From assembly GCF_000381365.1 (NCBI RefSeq), contig NZ_KB905466.1, positions 1,757,207-1,821,206 on the forward strand: a stretch of 64,000 nucleotides of DNA, in the 5' to 3' direction. Origin of the DNA: Bacteroides salyersiae WAL 10018 = DSM 18765 = JCM 12988 (lineage in GTDB: Bacteria; Bacteroidota; Bacteroidia; Bacteroidales; Bacteroidaceae). Within the stretch, counting starts at the first letter, position 1; each line of letters starts with the position of its first letter. Below the pieces are notes generated by a model. The model was not told the DNA's origin, made no database searches, and saw only the letters and a list, made by a program, of their open reading frames with translations. Made by a program: the position numbers and the translations under genes. Positions 60,637 through 64,000 of this stretch are shown in pieces.

Positions 60637-61656
60637 TTATTTGTTTTTCTTGGCTGCGATAGCTTGATTGGCTGTAATAGCAATCATTCTATACACATCT
60701 TCAATAGAACAACCACGTGAAAGGTCGTTTACCGGACGGGCAATACCTTGCAGAATCGGACCGACAGCATCGGCGTGTCCCAAACGTTGCACTAATTTAT
60801 AAGAAATATTACCGACTTCAAGACTCGGAACAATCAATACGTTGGCCGCACCTGCAATAGCTGACCCCGGCGCTTTGCTCGCACCAACCTCCGGAACCAA
60901 AGCTGCATCTGCCTGCAGTTCACCGTCAATAGCCAATGTAGGAGCCATTTCTTTGGCAATCTTCAATGCTTCAACCACTTTATCTACCACTTCGTGTTTA
61001 GCCGACCCTTTCGTTGAGAAGCTGAGCAATGCTACTTTAGGTTCCTCTATTCCGGCAACAGCCTTAGCAGTACCAGCCGTACAGATCGCAATCTGAGCCA
61101 ACTGAGCAGCATCCGGAACCGGAGTCACGGCAACATCCCCCATCACAAGAATACCGTTCTTACCATATTCGGGAGCATGTGTCAACAACAACATAGCACC
61201 GGACACGGTAGTAATTCCCGGAATAGTCTTGATAATCTGAAGCGCAGGACGCAGTACATCACCGGTCGTATTGCGGGCACCGGCCAACTGTCCATCGGCA
61301 TCCCCGTTCTTAATGATGAGACAACCCAGATACAACGGGTTAAGCACCAGCTTACGGGCCTCTTCGATAGTCATGCCTTTCTTTTTGCGAAGCTCGCACA
61401 ATAACTGTGCATACTCTTCTTGTTTCGGATGATTCTCCGGGTCAATAATGGTAGCCTTACCGATATTTCCCAGTCCCCATTTTGTAGCAGCCTCATGAAT
61501 CTCATCAGGGTTACCCAAAAGAATAAGGTCAGCAACTTCATCTGTCAAAATCTGATTGGCAGCTTTCAAAGTACGTTCTTCGGTTCCTTCCGGAAGAACA
61601 ATGCGTTGGCGATCCGCTTTCGCACGCGCAACAATAGAGTTAATTAAATTGAGCAT
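60637..61656 (-). CDS. pta: Phosphate acetyltransferase
   Basis: Converts acetyl-CoA and phosphate to acetyl phosphate and CoA. 339 residues, the short form with only the catalytic domain (no N-terminal DRTGG regulatory part). Motifs: RIVLPEGTEERTL (about 18), DGQLAGARNTTGDVLRPALQ cut at the family core near 120-140, LSFSTKGSAKHEVVDKV (about 212), and the C-terminal PVNDLSRGCSIEDVY. First gene of the pta-ackA operon with a promoter box upstream. Confidence 0.96.
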   Translation of the reverse strand: MLNLINSIVARAKADRQRIVLPEGTEERTLKAANQILTDEVADLILLGNPDEIHEAATKWGLGNIGKATIIDPENHPKQEEYAQLLCELRKKKGMTIEEARKLVLNPLYLGCLIIKNGDADGQLAGARNTTGDVLRPALQIIKTIPGITTVSGAMLLLTHAPEYGKNGILVMGDVAVTPVPDAAQLAQIAICTAGTAKAVAGIEEPKVALLSFSTKGSAKHEVVDKVVEALKIAKEMAPTLAIDGELQADAALVPEVGASKAPGSAIAGAANVLIVPSLEVGNISYKLVQRLGHADAVGPILQGIARPVNDLSRGCSIEDVYRMIAITANQAIAAKKNK

Positions 61657-61705
61657 AGATATTTAAAATATGTATAAATTCGGTAGTAAGGTGTTATTCA
61701 CGCCG

Positions 61706-61713
61706 CAAAAGTA
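61706..61713 (-). promoter_or_regulatory. -7 box (TACTTTTG) for pta-ackA
   Basis: Exact TAnnTTTG on the minus strand, about 50 bases before the pta ATG. A TTTG at 61738-61741 is 24 bases further, slightly long for a -33 box. Confidence 0.6.
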
Positions 61714-61734
61714 CACAATTTTGTAATATCTACA

Positions 61735-61762
61735 TTGCAAAACGGGGCGTTTTTACGCCCCG
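61735..61762 (-). terminator. Terminator of the transglutaminase-like gene
   Basis: On the minus strand CGGGGCGT AAAA ACGCCCCG is followed by TTTT; 8-bp GC-rich stem, 27 bases after the stop. Confidence 0.85.
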
Positions 61763-61789
61763 AATCTACAATTATTATAATATTTAACA

Positions 61790-63292
61790 CTAACGAATGA
61801 TTTGTGGAGAGACTTTCTTGAATTGCTCCATACACATCCCGATAGATGCACCGATATAGGTAGGATCGCAGATCAAATATTTGGCACCATCATCCAATAT
61901 GACATAATCGCCCGGTATCTCTTCCGTGAATCGAACAGCCGAAGCGATATGATTGGGGTAGTCGAGCAAAACGGCATCCAGTCCCAATAGATCTTTTACC
62001 AAAGTAGAATACAAAATAGCACGGTCTTCACAATCGCATGCCGGATAAAAGAAGTTTTCATCCAAAAAGAAAGGCTTTTCATAACCGAACTGATCTCCAT
62101 CAGTCTGATACTCAAAACCGGTCTGAACAAATTCTATCAGAATATTGGCAGCCTCCTGTTGAGATTTTCCCTTAATAGCTTCTTGCAAAGGAGGATAAAG
62201 AGTCGCTTTCAACTCTTCACTCATCGGAGTGTGATAATAAACCGACACGTCGCATTGCGGATAACTCTTATAAAACTCCATCAGGTTCTTGTTCACTACT
62301 GTTTCCACTTTAACCGAACCGGATTCAGGAGATACGGATTCTGTGTGCTCAGCCATATCGAACTTCGGAACAGCGTCGATGGAAAGGGAAACATAGTTCT
62401 TCGCATTGGGAAAATCTTGTTTATAGGTATAAACTCCCATCGGCCCGTTTGTCTTCTCGGCATCAAATACATAATATTTCGTACCGTCTAATAATATATA
62501 AGGTATGCCATACAACACACCGGCCGGTGCTACCATCAATTTCAGCTTCTCATTGATCTTCGAAAGACGGACTTTATATCCCGATTTGTTCAAAATAAAC
62601 ATCTGCAAAAAAGCAATATCATCTTTTTGCTGCTCACCGTAAAGCTGCTCACCTATTTTCTTGGTAAACAATAAATAAGCCCAGTCGCTCATTTTCTTCT
62701 CTTCACGCAAAGTCATGCAATCCTTTATCAACTGCTCATGGTCTGCTTTGCAAAGCTGGCTCCATGCATCAGCGACGTCCGCTTCACGATTGCCGGCCAA
62801 TGCCAGGTTTTCTATGGCATCGGTCGCTATTTCAAAAGCAGAGCCATAATAATTGACAGGAGTACGGTGTATCGGACGCCCTGTAACAGGCACCACCGGA
62901 ACATCTATTTTCACAGACAGATAAGGCTGTCCCGGTACATATATCCCCGGAACCGGTTTGTCTGTAACAGCCGACAAAGAAGGTTTACCAATATCAACCG
63001 GTTTAATCTCCACGGGAGCCTGAGGCCGTTTTCCATCAAAAACAGGTTGTTTTTCCGGTTCCGGACGCACCGGAGCTTTCAAAGGATCAAACGCTTCAAA
63101 CTTAACCCATGTTTCTCTGAGAAAAGTTTCAAAATCCGCATCGGCCTTATTCTTAAAGTCGTTAAACTCTTTCTGCTGCTGTTTCTGAAAATCATCGAAT
63201 TCCTTCTCAAAATCCACTTCCTGAGCTTCCATTACAGTAGCAGAGAGGAGCCCTCCAAATACGAAAAGAAAAAAACACCTTATCTTGTTCAT
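61790..63292 (-). CDS. Periplasmic transglutaminase-like protein
   Basis: 500 residues: signal peptide (to about VMEAQ, 24), a charged coiled region (about 25-65, DDFQKQQQKEFNDFKNKADAD shortened here to FDDFQKQQQKEF), a proline-rich stretch (about 70-135), and a C-terminal transglutaminase-like core. Candidate Cys-His-Asp triad: PACDCEDRAIL (about 420), DYPNHIASAVRF (about 446) and LICDPTYIGASIG (about 474). This order and spacing suit the papain-like transglutaminase fold, which includes proteases and peptide ligases. No family name recalled. Starts 7 bases after the stop of the next gene, so the two are one operon. Confidence 0.75.
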   Translation of the reverse strand: MNKIRCFFLFVFGGLLSATVMEAQEVDFEKEFDDFQKQQQKEFNDFKNKADADFETFLRETWVKFEAFDPLKAPVRPEPEKQPVFDGKRPQAPVEIKPVDIGKPSLSAVTDKPVPGIYVPGQPYLSVKIDVPVVPVTGRPIHRTPVNYYGSAFEIATDAIENLALAGNREADVADAWSQLCKADHEQLIKDCMTLREEKKMSDWAYLLFTKKIGEQLYGEQQKDDIAFLQMFILNKSGYKVRLSKINEKLKLMVAPAGVLYGIPYILLDGTKYYVFDAEKTNGPMGVYTYKQDFPNAKNYVSLSIDAVPKFDMAEHTESVSPESGSVKVETVVNKNLMEFYKSYPQCDVSVYYHTPMSEELKATLYPPLQEAIKGKSQQEAANILIEFVQTGFEYQTDGDQFGYEKPFFLDENFFYPACDCEDRAILYSTLVKDLLGLDAVLLDYPNHIASAVRFTEEIPGDYVILDDGAKYLICDPTYIGASIGMCMEQFKKVSPQIIR

Positions 63293-63299
63293 CTGTCTA

Positions 63300-64000
63300 T
63301 CATTTTATCAATACCATCTCATAAAAAGCACAACGCTGATTGGCAGGCATCGAATAAACCCATTTCAATACACTCTGATAAGTAACCGCCTCCGTAAAAG
63401 GGACATTACTTTTCGTTGCAACCATCATAATATTGATTTTTTCATTGCCTTTGCCCGAATGTTTTTCCATAAGATAATCTACCGCATTACTAAAAGGAAC
63501 CTTATATTCATGCCCGGCTTTCAACAGATTATTCGGTTCGTACGCATTGGGATAAAGCAACGCTCCACCCGTGCTGTCAAACCAGAAAAACTTCAGATAA
63601 GAGTCAGTTCCATGTACAGTCAACCGGCATGTAAACACATCCCCTTCTTTATACAGAGTCTCCACGCCTTTCACTTCAAGCGCATACGAACGATCCGGTT
63701 TATCGTCTTTTTGTACAGTGGCATCGATCGTTACTACTTTATAGAGGCTACGGCTATCCACATCCCACAATTCTTCTACTTTTTTATTGGTCACATTGAC
63801 CATTCCTCCGATAGCAAGCACACTCATCTGTGAATATGCTTCATGGAATTCCGCCCCGTCATTTTGAGTGATCTGGCCAAAAACCGACCAGACACTCTCC
63901 ATAACGCCCGCTTTTTGCAAGGCAGCTTTCTTCGCTTCCATGAAAGCACGTTCTTCGGCTTGCTTCAGAGTTATCTCATCACTAACCTGCCATCGTCCCT
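63300..64000 (-). CDS. Unknown protein, N-terminus beyond the window edge
   Basis: At least 233 residues visible; the frame stays open to base 64000 and an internal Met at 63941 is probably not the start, because the upstream residues (GRWQVSDEITLKQAEERAF) continue the same helical pattern (EAKKAALQKAG). The C-terminal part is beta-rich (VVTIDATVQKDDKPDRSYALE, FTCRLTVHGTDSYLKFFWFD) and resembles DUF4384-like or LPP20-like periplasmic domains: a helical, alanine-rich start followed by a surface-response beta domain. I do not assign a function. Cotranscribed with the transglutaminase-like gene. Confidence 0.7.
   Translation of the reverse strand, partial: GRWQVSDEITLKQAEERAFMEAKKAALQKAGVMESVWSVFGQITQNDGAEFHEAYSQMSVLAIGGMVNVTNKKVEELWDVDSRSLYKVVTIDATVQKDDKPDRSYALEVKGVETLYKEGDVFTCRLTVHGTDSYLKFFWFDSTGGALLYPNAYEPNNLLKAGHEYKVPFSNAVDYLMEKHSGKGNEKINIMMVATKSNVPFTEAVTYQSVLKWVYSMPANQRCAFYEMVLIK

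Overview
The window is chromosomal DNA from a gut Bacteroides (Bacteroidota). The support is a SusC/SusD pair with surface glycan enzymes, many TAnnTTTG promoter boxes in place of the E. coli -10, absence of strong Shine-Dalgarno sequences, an ornithine transcarbamylase of the succinylornithine type known from Bacteroides fragilis, and a core gene order that I recall as resembling the proC...argH...proBA-argF'...pta-ackA stretch of B. thetaiotaomicron. The species cannot be fixed from sequence reading alone.

Layout. 1-4,500: the end of an argD-like aminotransferase, proC, a Xre-cupin regulator with an acyl-CoA ligase, and a small DUF2007 protein. 4,500-20,100: a polysaccharide utilization locus on the minus strand, in transcription order SusC (with STN domain), SusD, Ig-like lipoprotein, GH85 endo-beta-N-acetylglucosaminidase and GH33 sialidase. 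It looks built to strip sialic acid from host N-glycans and release them. 20,570-20,850: tRNA-Gly and tRNA-Leu. 21,500-24,700: pyrE, an SRPBCC protein, argH and a degenerate Rieske-like lipoprotein. 24,700-34,900: recX, prmC, ribD, then an envelope cluster (two lipoprotein/OMP genes, uppS, bamA, two ompH/skp, murI). 35,000-39,600: a TPR histidine kinase with a fimbrillin-like lipoprotein, a second DUF2007 gene and an aspartate-type aminotransferase. 39,600-43,130: proB-proA-argF'. 43,170-45,340: an isolated secreted pectate lyase. 45,500-49,930: rhodanese, acyltransferase, ddl, rluD and PASTA genes. 49,930-52,820: a 23-bp repeat array, rpmH, efp and alkaline phosphatase. 52,850-59,320: DUF2582, lpxH, DUF59, an outer-membrane protein, a TPR regulator, radC and a glycosyltransferase. 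59,400-64,000: ackA-pta and two linked periplasmic proteins, the last cut by the window edge.

How the genes connect. Arginine and proline synthesis are scattered through the window: argD-like, proC, argH, proB, proA and argF'. The transcarbamylase carries the succinyl-specific Pro90, so the acylated ornithine branch probably runs on N-succinyl intermediates. Envelope assembly is the second theme (uppS, bamA, skp-like, murI, ddl, lpxH). Acetate and acyl-CoA metabolism (pta, ackA, acyl-CoA ligase) is the third. The accessory material is the glycan locus and the pectate lyase.

Most notable for follow-up: the GH85+GH33 locus with an STN-type SusC but no sigma/anti-sigma genes beside it; an array of five near-palindromic 17-mers at 22-23 bp spacing between rpmH and the PASTA gene; two other intergenic inverted-repeat elements; a Rieske-fold protein that has lost its histidine ligands; and a tyrosine-rich insertion in BamA. 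I did not find CRISPR arrays, transposases, integrases or an obvious antiphage system.
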